The translations under genes were made by a program, and so were the position numbers. This document shows, piece by piece, positions 7,860-15,083 of a DNA stretch of 26,854 nt. Below the pieces are notes generated by a model. It ran no database searches. It was not told where the DNA came from and was given only the letters and a program-made list of their open reading frames with translations. The DNA is from Prevotellaceae bacterium UBA6858. GTDB lineage: Bacteria > Bacteroidota > Bacteroidia > Bacteroidales > Bacteroidaceae. Within the stretch, counting starts at the first letter, position 1. Every line of letters begins with the position of its first letter. The stretch is from positions 1-26,854 of the forward strand of contig DKDC01000029.1 in NCBI GenBank assembly GCA_002451695.1, in the 5' to 3' direction.

Positions 7860-8765
7860 TCATTTTGACACATTGATTATATATGTACCGCCCTGGGGTG
7901 TTGAGAACGAAATCCTGCCGGCGTTTTGCGCGGGCTGCGGATACATTGCCATAACCGTGTCGGCGGTGAGAACCTGCCTTTTGCCGTCGAGCGTAACCGC
8001 GACAACGCTTGACGCGCAAACCTTCTCGCCGTCGTCCTCGTCGCGCATCCCCACCACGGTGTTGCCGTCATACCATTTGGGCGCCCTTACAATTCCGAGC
8101 GGGATTATCCGCGTGCCGTCAACGTTGCACACAAACGCGCCCAGCCCCGCCACATAATACACGACCTTTGTCGCGTCGGGCGAAAGCTCGGGCCAGATGT
8201 AGCTGTTGTCCGTTCCGTTGGGCGAGAACACCGATGTCTTTCCGTCTTTGGTTATCATCAGCTGCCGGTCGTTAATCGAAAACGAAGGCACGTCGGTTTT
8301 CCTCACGCCCGATGCGAGAGTCTTTATGGTCTTTTTGCCGTTGTTCACAATCGAAGCCTGCGCCCCCTCTACCGAGTAGCCCTGCAAATTGCGCGAAGCC
8401 TTGAGCAGGCGTTTGCTCTTGCCGTTTGAAAGGTTCATGGAGTGGAGGGAAACGTGGCGCAAGTGGTTTTTGTCGTATGAGTTCTCGCGGTAAACAACGC
8501 TCCTGCCGTCAGAGGAGAGTTTCACGCCATACCCCGCGCCCGGCGCATCGGTCAGCCTTTCGCCCTTGCGAGTTGAGAGGTCATACTTCACAAGTCCGTC
8601 ATACACGGGGCTTGTGAGCAAAAGAAAGTCTCCGTTCGGGCTGAACGCCGCAACCGAAGGCGTTTCCGCCGGCACGCTGACTTTCTCGACCGTCCCGACT
8701 TTCAGCACCTGCGCATATCCCGCCAGCGGGAGCGCAATTGCCGCAACCAAAATCTTCTTAATCAT
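7860..8765 (-). CDS. TolB-like beta-propeller exported protein
   Basis: The predicted product is 301 aa, with a signal peptide (MIKKILVAAIALPLAGYAQ). The rest consists of repeated four-strand blades of the PD40/TolB-like type: segments such as AAFSPNGDFLLLTSP, VKLSSDGRSVVYREN, PELSPDATKVVYYV and NAGRISFSTP recur about every 40-50 residues. No catalytic site is visible, so a binding or scaffolding role is likely. The gene lies between the GHL10 glycosidase gene (23-nt gap) and the amidase gene (8-nt gap). The start at 8765 was chosen for the signal peptide; an ATG at 8792 overlaps the upstream stop and would add nine residues. A partner or regulator of the two wall enzymes is inferred from the operon alone. 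Confidence 0.85.
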   Translation of the reverse strand: MIKKILVAAIALPLAGYAQVLKVGTVEKVSVPAETPSVAAFSPNGDFLLLTSPVYDGLVKYDLSTRKGERLTDAPGAGYGVKLSSDGRSVVYRENSYDKNHLRHVSLHSMNLSNGKSKRLLKASRNLQGYSVEGAQASIVNNGKKTIKTLASGVRKTDVPSFSINDRQLMITKDGKTSVFSPNGTDNSYIWPELSPDATKVVYYVAGLGAFVCNVDGTRIIPLGIVRAPKWYDGNTVVGMRDEDDGEKVCASSVVAVTLDGKRQVLTADTVMAMYPQPAQNAGRISFSTPQGGTYIINVSK

Positions 8766-8788
8766 AACGTATTTCTTTAGTGTTCCTT

Positions 8789-10315
8789 TCATTTCACCCT
8801 TATGGGAGTTATGCCTATGGTCTGCTCCTGCTTCGAGTAGTTCACAATCTCGGAGATTTCGCTTTCCGAATTGTCGTGCCTGTTTACGGCGGTAACGAAA
8901 TACTTTCCGTCCTCGGGCAGCGTGAACGAAGTTGTGGGGGTTACGCCCACGAGCGTGGCCTCCTGCTTGTCGCCGTTGCTGCGATATACGGCGTAGTAGC
9001 ATTCCTGAACAGCATCCCACGTGAGTTCGGTTATCTTGAGAATCCTCAAGTTCCCCGGAGTGGCGGGCTTAACCTCGGTGTATTTTCCGTAGAACGGCAC
9101 GAGAGCCTTCTTGGCATAGCGGTTCATGATTACGGAGTTGATGTCGCAGCGGTTCGTTACCATGTCCCTCATCCTGTACAGCACATCGCCCGAAATCTTC
9201 GCCTTTGCGTCGGCAAGGGCGAACTGCTCTGTAAGCATGGCGTTGGTCTTGAAGCCCTCCACAGAGGAGTTGGGGTCATATCGGTATATGGGATAGCCCA
9301 CAAGCAATGCGCACCTTTTGGCGTTGGTCGCCCACTGGTTCACGCGGTTGTTGAAGTCGTAATATCCGGTGCCGGTCTTGTAGTATATCTGCGGTATCAT
9401 CACGTCGAGCCAGCCGTTGAGCATCCACTTGTTCACATCGGCGTACTGCCCGTTGTAGTCGTTCTCGATGTTGCCCTGCGGGGAGATTGAGAACACCACC
9501 TCCTTGCGGGTGTCGCGTATGGTTTGCTGCAGGCTTCTCACCATCTGGGTTACATTGTTGCGCCTCCAGTTGTTGATGTCGGAGTAAGAGCCTTTGTACT
9601 TCTGGAACTCGGCGTCGTCGTTCATGCTCTCGCCGCTCGTGAGCGAGGGATAGAAGTAGTCGTCCATGTGAATGCCGTCAACATCGTACTTCACGATAAG
9701 GTCCTTCACTATTGAGTCGAGCCTTGCACGCGTTTCGGGAAGCGCGGGGTTGTAAACCCTTATGGTGTTGTAGTCCTTAACCAGCCCCTTCGGTATTTTG
9801 CTGTCGAGAGCCGGGAAAGCGTCTGACGCGCTGTTGCGCTTGGCTATGCGGTATGGGTTTATCCATGCGTGGAAACTGATGCAGCGTTTGTGCGCCTCGT
9901 CGATCATGTATTTCAGCACGTCATACCCCGGCCTTCTCCCCGCAACGCCGGTTATATACTGGCTCCACGGCTCGAACTGCGAGTTGTAGAAAGCGTCGGC
10001 CATGGGGCGCACCTGAAAGAATACCGTATTGATGTTGTATTTCTGCAAAAGGTTGAGATAGCTCACATACAGCCTTTTCTGGGTAACTGCCGAATAGTTC
10101 CCGTTGGGCCAGTCAAGCCCGTAAACCGTGGCTATCCAAACCGCCCTCATCTGCTTCTTGGGAAGCACGGGCACCTCCTGCGCGACATCCTGCGCATCGC
10201 CGTCGGCGCGAACGCCTATCCGGTCATCACGTGTCAATGAGCCGTCGTCGCTGCACGCCGCAAGCATCAGCAGCGACAAAGCCATGAACACCTTAGCAAG
10301 TACACTTTTTTTCAT
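8789..10315 (-). CDS. DigH-like GHL10 (DUF187) glycoside hydrolase lipoprotein
   Basis: The predicted product is 508 aa. A lipoprotein signal ends LMLAAC with Cys21. The GHL10/DUF187 barrel spans about 55-400, with the characteristic MRAVWIATVYGLDWP start (56-70), QVRPMADAFY (101-110), FHAWINPYR (148-156), HMDDYFYP (216-223) carrying the likely catalytic acidic residues, and FSISPQGN. A fibronectin type III-like domain occupies about 415-495. E. coli DigH (YddW) of this family cleaves peptidoglycan glycan strands whose stem peptides were removed by amidases. This gene is first in an operon with an amidase, which fits that role. It is preceded by a TATATTTG box 29 nt upstream. Attachment to a membrane is inferred from the lipobox. 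Confidence 0.9.
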   Translation of the reverse strand: MKKSVLAKVFMALSLLMLAACSDDGSLTRDDRIGVRADGDAQDVAQEVPVLPKKQMRAVWIATVYGLDWPNGNYSAVTQKRLYVSYLNLLQKYNINTVFFQVRPMADAFYNSQFEPWSQYITGVAGRRPGYDVLKYMIDEAHKRCISFHAWINPYRIAKRNSASDAFPALDSKIPKGLVKDYNTIRVYNPALPETRARLDSIVKDLIVKYDVDGIHMDDYFYPSLTSGESMNDDAEFQKYKGSYSDINNWRRNNVTQMVRSLQQTIRDTRKEVVFSISPQGNIENDYNGQYADVNKWMLNGWLDVMIPQIYYKTGTGYYDFNNRVNQWATNAKRCALLVGYPIYRYDPNSSVEGFKTNAMLTEQFALADAKAKISGDVLYRMRDMVTNRCDINSVIMNRYAKKALVPFYGKYTEVKPATPGNLRILKITELTWDAVQECYYAVYRSNGDKQEATLVGVTPTTSFTLPEDGKYFVTAVNRHDNSESEISEIVNYSKQEQTIGITPIRVK

Positions 10316-10344
10316 ACTTTATTTGTTTTGTAAAGTTCTTTTTG

Positions 10345-10352
10345 CAAATATA
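10345..10352 (-). promoter_or_regulatory. -7 box TATATTTG of the wall-enzyme operon
   Basis: The box matches TAnnTTTG on the minus strand with 29 nt between it and the ATG at 10315. The -33 element is not obvious (a T-rich stretch is present). It is the only candidate seen upstream of this operon. Confidence 0.5.
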
Positions 10353-10555
10353 TGAATAAAAACAGCCACAGCCATAGCGCGTTGCCAAAAACCGCATACA
10401 TTATAATGAGTTGGAGATAAAACCGCCCTAAAAGTGCGCCGGTTCAGCGGTTTTGTGGCGGCGGCTTGCGGTGCGGTTCATGCAATGGCGCACATGGCAT
10501 ATATCATACGCCACGCAAATATACAAGCATCAATTAGTCAGAAAATTCCACCGCC

Positions 10556-10665
10556 GTAGGGGCGTATTGCATACGCCCTGAATTGCGCAGTTTTGCAATG
10601 TTGCGGCAGAGGTTTGCGGTGTGGTTCAAGCGGCAGCGTACAGGGCGTATGCAATACGCCCCTAC
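10556..10665. repeat. REP/BIME-like inverted palindrome pair
   Basis: The 25-bp ends at 10556-10580 and 10641-10665 are perfect inverted repeats. Each has the GTAG-plus-palindrome form GGGCGTATTGCATACGCCC, or its complement ending in CTAC. The 60-bp interior resembles that of the copy at 3634-3745. Confidence 0.75.
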
Positions 10666-10718
10666 AATTCGCGCAAAACAAAAGTCGTGAAAACTATGTG
10701 GGATGTGGGAAAAATTAT

Positions 10719-10774
10719 GTCCGATGTAGGAAAAACTACATCAGACATAGAAAAAATTATATCAGACCTTTTTT
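10719..10774 (+). terminator. repeat-borne hairpin and T-tract (R module)
   Basis: The arms GTCCGATGTAG (10719-10729) and CTACATCAGAC (10736-10746) pair with one mismatch around a 6-nt loop. They are followed by another half-unit (ATATCAGACC) and six T residues at 10769-10774. The T-tract is separated from the best stem here, so efficient termination is doubtful for this copy. Confidence 0.35.
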
Positions 10775-10820
10775 CGCCCTTCGCAAACCTTTGGGAAACA
10801 AACAGTTACAAGGATAGTTC

Positions 10821-10856
10821 AAAAAATGGGCAAGTTGTTGCCACACAGCGACTTGC
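10821..10856 (-). terminator. intrinsic terminator of the SIR2 gene
   Basis: On the minus strand, GCAAGT (complement of 10851-10856) and ACTTGC (complement of 10830-10835) form a stem with a partly pairing interior. A CCA and then six T residues follow (A run at 10821-10826). It lies 28 nt past the SIR2 stop. Confidence 0.6.
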
Positions 10857-10883
10857 GTTTTCCCGCGCCTTTCCGCACAATTC

Positions 10884-11591
10884 TCACTTCGCCGTCAGCT
10901 CCTCATACAGCCTTTCCATGCCCTTCGTTGCCGTGGTTTCGTAAAAACGTATGCGGGGCGAATTTGAAATCCTCACCGCCTTGGGGTCGATAACATACAC
11001 CGGCACCGTGCGTGGCACGTAGTTAATCAGCCCTGCGGCGGGATAAACATTGAGCGAAGTGCCTATCACGATGAATATGTCGGCTGTGCGGGCCTCCTCA
11101 ACAGCCTCGTCCATTTTCGGGACGGCTTCGCCGAACCACACAATGTATGGGCGCAGCAGCGAGCCGTCGGCAGCCTTCGCGCCGTGCGGCACAACCGTCT
11201 CGCCCTCCCCGAGCGTGCGGATGAAGTGCGGGTTCTCGGGGTCGCGGCTCGACGTAACCTTGGTCAGCTCACCGTGAAGGTGTATCACCCTTGACGAACC
11301 GGCGCGCTCGTGCAGGTTGTCAACGTTCTGCGTAACCACCACAACCTCGTATCCGCTCTCGAGCCTCGCCAGAAGCCTGTGCCCCTCGTTGGGCTGCGCC
11401 GTGGCAAGCTGCCCGCGCAAGCCGTTGTAGAAATCCGTAACAAGGTTGGGGTCGGCGTTCCAGCCCTCGGGCGTGGCAACCTGCTCCACCGGGTATTTCT
11501 CCCACAGCCCGCCCGAATCCCTGAACGTGCTGAAACCGCTTTCCGCGCTCATCCCCGCGCCGGTGAGAACCACAATCTTTTTCATGTTCAT
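10884..11591 (-). CDS. cobB: SIR2-family NAD-dependent protein deacylase, zinc-less CobB type
   Basis: The predicted product is 235 aa. NAD-binding and catalytic motifs are intact: GAGMSAESGFSTFRD (11-25), TQNVD (87-91), HLHGE with catalytic His106, WFGEAVP (152-158) and GTSLNVYPA (177-185). Sirtuins use NAD to remove acyl groups from lysine. The small-domain segment between HLHGE and RPYIVWFGE contains no cysteine, so the usual four-cysteine zinc site is absent; I recall related Bacteroides proteins also lacking it. In the acyl-pocket motif, E. coli CobB has Tyr92 and Arg95; here the sequence reads FYNGLRGQL, which aligns Leu58 with Arg95, so acyl preference may differ. The ATG at 11585 (MKKIVV) is an alternative start. 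It is a single gene with its own promoter and terminator, divergent from the FKBP cluster. Confidence 0.92.
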   Translation of the reverse strand: MNMKKIVVLTGAGMSAESGFSTFRDSGGLWEKYPVEQVATPEGWNADPNLVTDFYNGLRGQLATAQPNEGHRLLARLESGYEVVVVTQNVDNLHERAGSSRVIHLHGELTKVTSSRDPENPHFIRTLGEGETVVPHGAKAADGSLLRPYIVWFGEAVPKMDEAVEEARTADIFIVIGTSLNVYPAAGLINYVPRTVPVYVIDPKAVRISNSPRIRFYETTATKGMERLYEELTAK

Positions 11592-11614
11592 GTCATTGAT
11601 TTTTATACCATATA

Positions 11615-11622
11615 CAAAGATA
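11615..11622 (-). promoter_or_regulatory. -7 box TATCTTTG of the SIR2 gene
   Basis: It matches TAnnTTTG on the minus strand with 23 nt to the ATG at 11591 (29 nt to the ATG at 11585). No clear -33 element was seen. Confidence 0.5.
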
Positions 11623-11667
11623 TATTAAAAATTCGGCGCGCCTTCGCTTCACATGGAATAAAAGTAG

Positions 11668-11675
11668 TACATTTG
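11668..11675 (+). promoter_or_regulatory. -7 box TACATTTG of the FKBP cluster
   Basis: It matches TAnnTTTG with 56 nt to the ATG at 11732, or 20 nt to an in-frame ATG at 11696. The divergent SIR2 box is about 45 nt away on the other strand. Confidence 0.45.
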
Positions 11676-11731
11676 CGTATTAATACCGAGCATTGATGCC
11701 CGAAGAGGCTGTATGCTCCAAAAACAGATAT

Positions 11732-12337
11732 ATGAACAAAGTTAGTTATGCACTGGGCTTGGGCATAGGCCGGCAACTGCAAGACCTTTGCGGGGAAGAC
11801 CTGAACCTCGAGGATTTCGCCCAGGCGGTAAAGGACATCTACACTGGCGGCAAGCTCGCCATTGACGAGATAGAGGGACAGCAAATGGTAATTGAATACC
11901 TGCAGCGCAGGGACGCAGAGAAAAAGGCAGAGCAGGCAGCCGCCGGAGAGGTGGCGAGAAAAGCCGGAGAGGACTTCCTCAGCGAAAACGCGAATAAAGA
12001 GGGAGTGGTTGTGCTTCCCAGCGGATTGCAGTACCAGGTTGTGAAAGAGGGTACAGGACGCTCGCCAAAAGCCACCGACAATGTGAAATGCCACTACGAG
12101 GGCACGCTGATTGACGGCACGATGTTCGACAGCTCCAAGAAGCGCGGCGAACCCGCAACATTCCCCCTCAACGGCGTCATAAAGGGCTGGACAGAGGGCG
12201 TGCAGCTCATGAAGGAGGGCGCAGTGTACAAATTCTTCATACCCTACAACCTGGCATACGGGGAAAACGGCGCAGGAAGCGCAATACCCCCATACGCGGC
12301 ACTGATATTCGAGGTGGAGCTGATTGAGGTGCTCTGA
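11732..12337 (+). CDS. FKBP-type peptidyl-prolyl cis-trans isomerase, no signal peptide
   Basis: The predicted product is 201 aa. An N-terminal dimerisation region (FKBP_N, starting MNKVSYALGLGIGRQL) is followed by an FKBP_C isomerase domain at about 92-200 with the active-site landmarks YEGTLIDGTMFDSS, GVIKGWTEG, LAYGENG and ALIFEVEL. It resembles FklB/Mip-type enzymes, which isomerise Xaa-Pro bonds. No signal peptide is seen, so it is probably cytoplasmic. The start MNKVSYALG matches where this family normally begins and follows an A-rich stretch; an in-frame ATG at 11696 would add 12 residues and sits closer to the promoter box. It is the first of three consecutive FKBP genes, 45 nt before the next. 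Confidence 0.9.
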   Translation: MNKVSYALGLGIGRQLQDLCGEDLNLEDFAQAVKDIYTGGKLAIDEIEGQQMVIEYLQRRDAEKKAEQAAAGEVARKAGEDFLSENANKEGVVVLPSGLQYQVVKEGTGRSPKATDNVKCHYEGTLIDGTMFDSSKKRGEPATFPLNGVIKGWTEGVQLMKEGAVYKFFIPYNLAYGENGAGSAIPPYAALIFEVELIEVL

Positions 12338-12382
12338 TTTCGGACAAACTACGACAATAACAATAGCAAAACAAAAATAGAA

Positions 12383-13258
12383 ATGAAAAAAATCATTATC
12401 ATGGCCGCCGGAGCCGCGATGCTCCTTGGCTCGTGCAACAACGGCGGCACTCCCAAGGCAAACCTTAAAACCGAAGTCGATTCCGTTTCATACGAAGTGG
12501 GGCTCGCCAACTCCCGTGGCATGAAAGACTATCTCTCGCAGCGCCTCGGCGTTGACACGGCATACCTTGACGACTTCATCAAAGGCGTTAAAGCCGGCGC
12601 ACAGGCAGGAGAGGACAAAAAGAAGGCGGCATACTACGCCGGCATCCAGATAGGCCAGCAGCTCAGCACGCAGATGCTCAAAGGGCTTAACTATGAAATC
12701 TACGGCGAGGACAGCACAAAATCCATCAGCCTCAAGAACCTCATCGCGGGCTTCGTGGCCGGCGCGCGCGGCAAGGGAATGGTGATGAGCTACGACGAAG
12801 CCTTCAAAAACGCACAACGCCTTGTTGACAAACTCAAGTCATCCACTCTCGAAAAGAGCTTCGGCCCGAACAAGAAGGCGGGAGAGGAGTTCATCGCAAA
12901 GATGAAGGCTACAGCCGGCGTCAAGGAACTTCCCGGCGGCACACTGTACAAAGTGATTAAGGAGGGAAAGGGCGCAATCCCCGCCGACACCTCACGCGTT
13001 CACGTGAGCTATGAAGGCCGCCTGATAGACGGAAAAGTGTTCGACAGCTCATACAAGAACAACAACGGCAAACCCGTGGAGGTCAACGTGAACCAGATGA
13101 TACCCGGATGGACACAGGCTCTCACCCATATGCCCGCAGGCTCCGTGTGGGAGATTTACGTTCCGCAGGATCAGGCTTACGGCACACGCGATGTCGGCAC
13201 TCTCATCAAGCCTTTCTCCGCACTTATCTTCAAACTCGAACTTGTTGACGTAAAATAA
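12383..13258 (+). CDS. FKBP-type peptidyl-prolyl isomerase lipoprotein
   Basis: The predicted product is 291 aa. A lipoprotein signal ends MLLGSC with Cys18. The FKBP_N region (VDSVSYEVGLANSRGMKDYL and following) contains a repeated helical segment, and the FKBP_C domain lies at about 185-290 with YEGRLIDGKVFDSSYK, MIPGWTQAL, QAYGTRDVG and ALIFKLEL. It is predicted to be lipid-anchored in the envelope and to assist folding of exported proteins. It lies 45 nt after the cytoplasmic FKBP and 8 nt before the third, with no terminator between them. Its N-terminal domain is closer to that of the third protein (shared SRLGVDT-like and AAGIQIGQQ-like motifs) than to the first, suggesting a tandem duplication. 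Confidence 0.92.
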   Translation: MKKIIIMAAGAAMLLGSCNNGGTPKANLKTEVDSVSYEVGLANSRGMKDYLSQRLGVDTAYLDDFIKGVKAGAQAGEDKKKAAYYAGIQIGQQLSTQMLKGLNYEIYGEDSTKSISLKNLIAGFVAGARGKGMVMSYDEAFKNAQRLVDKLKSSTLEKSFGPNKKAGEEFIAKMKATAGVKELPGGTLYKVIKEGKGAIPADTSRVHVSYEGRLIDGKVFDSSYKNNNGKPVEVNVNQMIPGWTQALTHMPAGSVWEIYVPQDQAYGTRDVGTLIKPFSALIFKLELVDVK

Positions 13259-13266
13259 CCGAAACG

Positions 13267-14223
13267 ATGCGTAAGTTTGGTATAATGCTGGTTGCCGCGT
13301 GTGCGATGCTTTTCTGCACAAACGGCGTTCAGGCGCAGACAAAGGCTACAAAGAAAGCCAAGACCGCAAAGGTTGAGAAGGCAAAGAAAACCAAAGACAA
13401 GAAAGCCAAGGACGTGAAAGCCGTGGCTGACACCGTTTCGCTGCCCGACTTCAGCTACGACATGGGCTTGGCGCAAAGCGAGGGGCTGAAGCAGTTCCTT
13501 TCATCGCGCCTTGGTGTTGACACCACGAGAATGGCCGACTTCATGCGCGGCTTCGACGAGGCGATGGCAAAAGCCAAGGACAAAGGTCTCAAGGCATACG
13601 CCGCCGGCATCCAGATAGGGCAGCAGGTGCTGGAAAGCATACTCCCGTCGATAAACAAGCAAATCACAGACAACGAAGAAGCGCCGTTTGTTGACGAGGG
13701 CGAGTTCAAGAAAGGTTTTGTAGCCGGCATAACAAAAGAAGGCATGAAACTCCCTCTCGACTCCGCAAAGGAAATCGTGAAAAAGCAGATGGAGTTCTAC
13801 CACAACCGCCTCATGGAGCAGAAATACGGCGAAAACCGCAAAGCGGGTGAGAAGTTCCTCGCCGAGAACGCCAAGAAAGAGGGCGTGAAACTGCTTCCCG
13901 GCTCGAAGGTTCAGTACAAGGTGCTGAAGGAAGGCAACGGCCCGAAACCGAAAGCCACTGACAAGGTTAAGGTGAACTACGAAGGCAAACTTATAGACGG
14001 CACGGAATTTGACAGCTCGTACAAGCGCAACAAGCCCGCCACATTCGAGTGCAACCGCGTCATAAAGGGATGGACGGAAGCCCTGACCAATATGCCCGTA
14101 GGCTCGACTTGGGAAATCTACATCCCGCAGGAGCTTGCATACGGCGCACAGGAGCAGGGCGGCAAAATAAAACCGTTCTCCGTACTCATATTCAAAGTGG
14201 AACTGCTCTCCATCGAAAAGTAA
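13267..14223 (+). CDS. exported FKBP-type peptidyl-prolyl isomerase with Lys-rich linker
   Basis: The predicted product is 318 aa. A signal peptide ends around GVQAQ (residue 23-24), followed by a highly basic, low-complexity Lys/Ala linker at about 25-57. Then come FKBP_N (from SYDMGLAQSEGLKQFLSSRL) and FKBP_C at about 210-316, with YEGKLIDGTEFDSSY, VIKGWTEAL, ELAYGAQEQGG and LIFKVEL. It is predicted to be periplasmic and soluble. The basic linker is unusual for the family and could bind acidic envelope polymers or nucleic acid. It is the third and last gene of the cluster, followed by a strong terminator at 14260. Confidence 0.92.
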   Translation: MRKFGIMLVAACAMLFCTNGVQAQTKATKKAKTAKVEKAKKTKDKKAKDVKAVADTVSLPDFSYDMGLAQSEGLKQFLSSRLGVDTTRMADFMRGFDEAMAKAKDKGLKAYAAGIQIGQQVLESILPSINKQITDNEEAPFVDEGEFKKGFVAGITKEGMKLPLDSAKEIVKKQMEFYHNRLMEQKYGENRKAGEKFLAENAKKEGVKLLPGSKVQYKVLKEGNGPKPKATDKVKVNYEGKLIDGTEFDSSYKRNKPATFECNRVIKGWTEALTNMPVGSTWEIYIPQELAYGAQEQGGKIKPFSVLIFKVELLSIEK

Positions 14224-14259
14224 GTATAATTCTCAAAACATACAGGTTTTCTGTGATTT

Positions 14260-14299
14260 CCCCGCGTATCTCGTTTGAGAAACGCGGGGATTTTGTTTA
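14260..14299 (+). terminator. intrinsic terminator of the FKBP cluster
   Basis: CCCCGCGT (14260-14267) and ACGCGGGG (14282-14289) form an 8-bp GC-rich stem, with a further TCTC/GAGA pairing inside, followed by ATTTTGTTT. It is 37 nt after the last FKBP stop. Its T-tract overlaps the -33 element of the next gene. Confidence 0.8.
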
Positions 14300-14322
14300 C
14301 ATACGAAAAAAAGCTACCTTTG
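14292..14322 (+). promoter_or_regulatory. complete Bacteroidota promoter (TTTG, 19 nt, TACCTTTG)
   Basis: TTTG at 14292-14295 is followed after 19 nt by TACCTTTG at 14315-14322, matching the consensus TTTG-N19-21-TAnnTTTG. The ATG of the lipoprotein gene follows 21 nt later at 14344. This is the best promoter match in the window. Confidence 0.75.
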
Positions 14323-14343
14323 CCGCAACAAAACCCTAAGACG

Positions 14344-15057
14344 ATGAAAGCAATTGCCATCTCCCTTGTTTGCGCGGCGTTCATGCTCGCAAACGGATGC
14401 ACACAAAACAAGCCGCGCCCCGAAGCTGCGGAAAACGGCGGCACGCCAGACAAAACACTTTTGGATTCCGCAAAGAAAGTCCCCGCCGTTCCTGACACCG
14501 ACACCGTTTCCGCCGAAATCCTGACGCATACCGACAACTCCATGACCATTGCCATAACACAAGGAGGCAGGGAAATACAGACAATTGAGTACAAATTCCC
14601 CAACGACACCGACATGGTGAACCCCGGAAGCCGCAAACCAAACTGCACACTGCGCGACGTAACCTTCGACGGCAACAAAGACCTTCTGATAAACTTCGGC
14701 TCTTACGGCAACCAGGGCGTGGAATACTACAACTGCTTTGTATGGGATGCCAAGGCGCGGGAATTTGTTTACGAAAAGACTTTTGATGAAATAGAAAACC
14801 CCACAGCAAACACGAAATACAAATGCGTGTTCTCGCAATCCCGCAGTTCAGCCGCAGAATACGTTTACAAGAAATACGTTTACCGCAACGGCGGCTTCCG
14901 GCTTGCCGCAGAACTCCACGAATACTATTCGCAACCGGCGGAAGACGGTTCCGCACCCCCGGCAACCTACATGGAATACGCTAACGGCAAACCAAAATCA
15001 AACCATAAAGTTCGCGAAAGCGAAATAAGCGCGTTCTGGAAAGGCATATTGCACTGA
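14344..15057 (+). CDS. XAC2610-like lipoprotein
   Basis: The predicted product is 237 aa. A lipoprotein signal ends LANGC with Cys19, then a Pro/Ala/Lys-rich linker to about residue 60. The C-terminal two thirds carry a pattern I associate with XAC2610-related proteins: RDVTFDGNKDLLINFGSYG, then YYNCFVWDAKAREFVYEKTF, then a Y-rich strand pair and FRLAAELHEYY. Members of that group are exported, of uncertain function, and are often compared with beta-propeller or FG-GAP-like folds with an acidic D-x-N/D-x-D loop. The start was chosen for the signal peptide and because a full promoter lies just upstream; longer in-frame starts at 14275 would fall inside the preceding terminator. It is monocistronic and followed by an R-type repeat. 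Confidence 0.8.
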   Translation: MKAIAISLVCAAFMLANGCTQNKPRPEAAENGGTPDKTLLDSAKKVPAVPDTDTVSAEILTHTDNSMTIAITQGGREIQTIEYKFPNDTDMVNPGSRKPNCTLRDVTFDGNKDLLINFGSYGNQGVEYYNCFVWDAKAREFVYEKTFDEIENPTANTKYKCVFSQSRSSAAEYVYKKYVYRNGGFRLAAELHEYYSQPAEDGSAPPATYMEYANGKPKSNHKVRESEISAFWKGILH

Positions 15058-15083
15058 AGCGTGAGCCACGCCGCCGCAATTTC

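Larger units (their letters stand above)
10461..10820 (+). repeat. composite intergenic repeat, second copy
   Basis: The order matches the copy at 3556-3960: a decayed palindrome half and linker ending AAAATTCCACCGCC (10461-10555), an inverted palindrome pair (10556-10665), a shorter linker, R units (about 10690-10774) and the tail CAAACCTTTGGGAAACAAAC. Both flanking genes are on the minus strand while the T-tract is on the plus strand, so this copy does not follow the rule of sitting downstream of a codirectional gene. Confidence 0.75.
10316..10883. other. 568-nt intergenic region upstream of the wall operon
   Basis: No gene is supported. From left to right it holds the operon promoter (10345-10352), a featureless AT/GC-mixed stretch to about 10460, a composite repeat (10461-10820) and a terminator for the SIR2 gene (10821-10856, minus strand). 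Open frames across 10593-10944 run through the repeat and are not credible. Confidence 0.75.

Noticed and set aside
4117..8019. Longer N-terminus for the amidase from 8019
   Set aside because: The extra 56 residues overlap the upstream propeller gene and precede a clear signal peptide that starts at 7851.
10593..10944. Small open frames across the second composite repeat
   Set aside because: They run through palindromes and A-rich repeat units, have no start context or protein-like composition, and the same frames are not maintained in the other copies.
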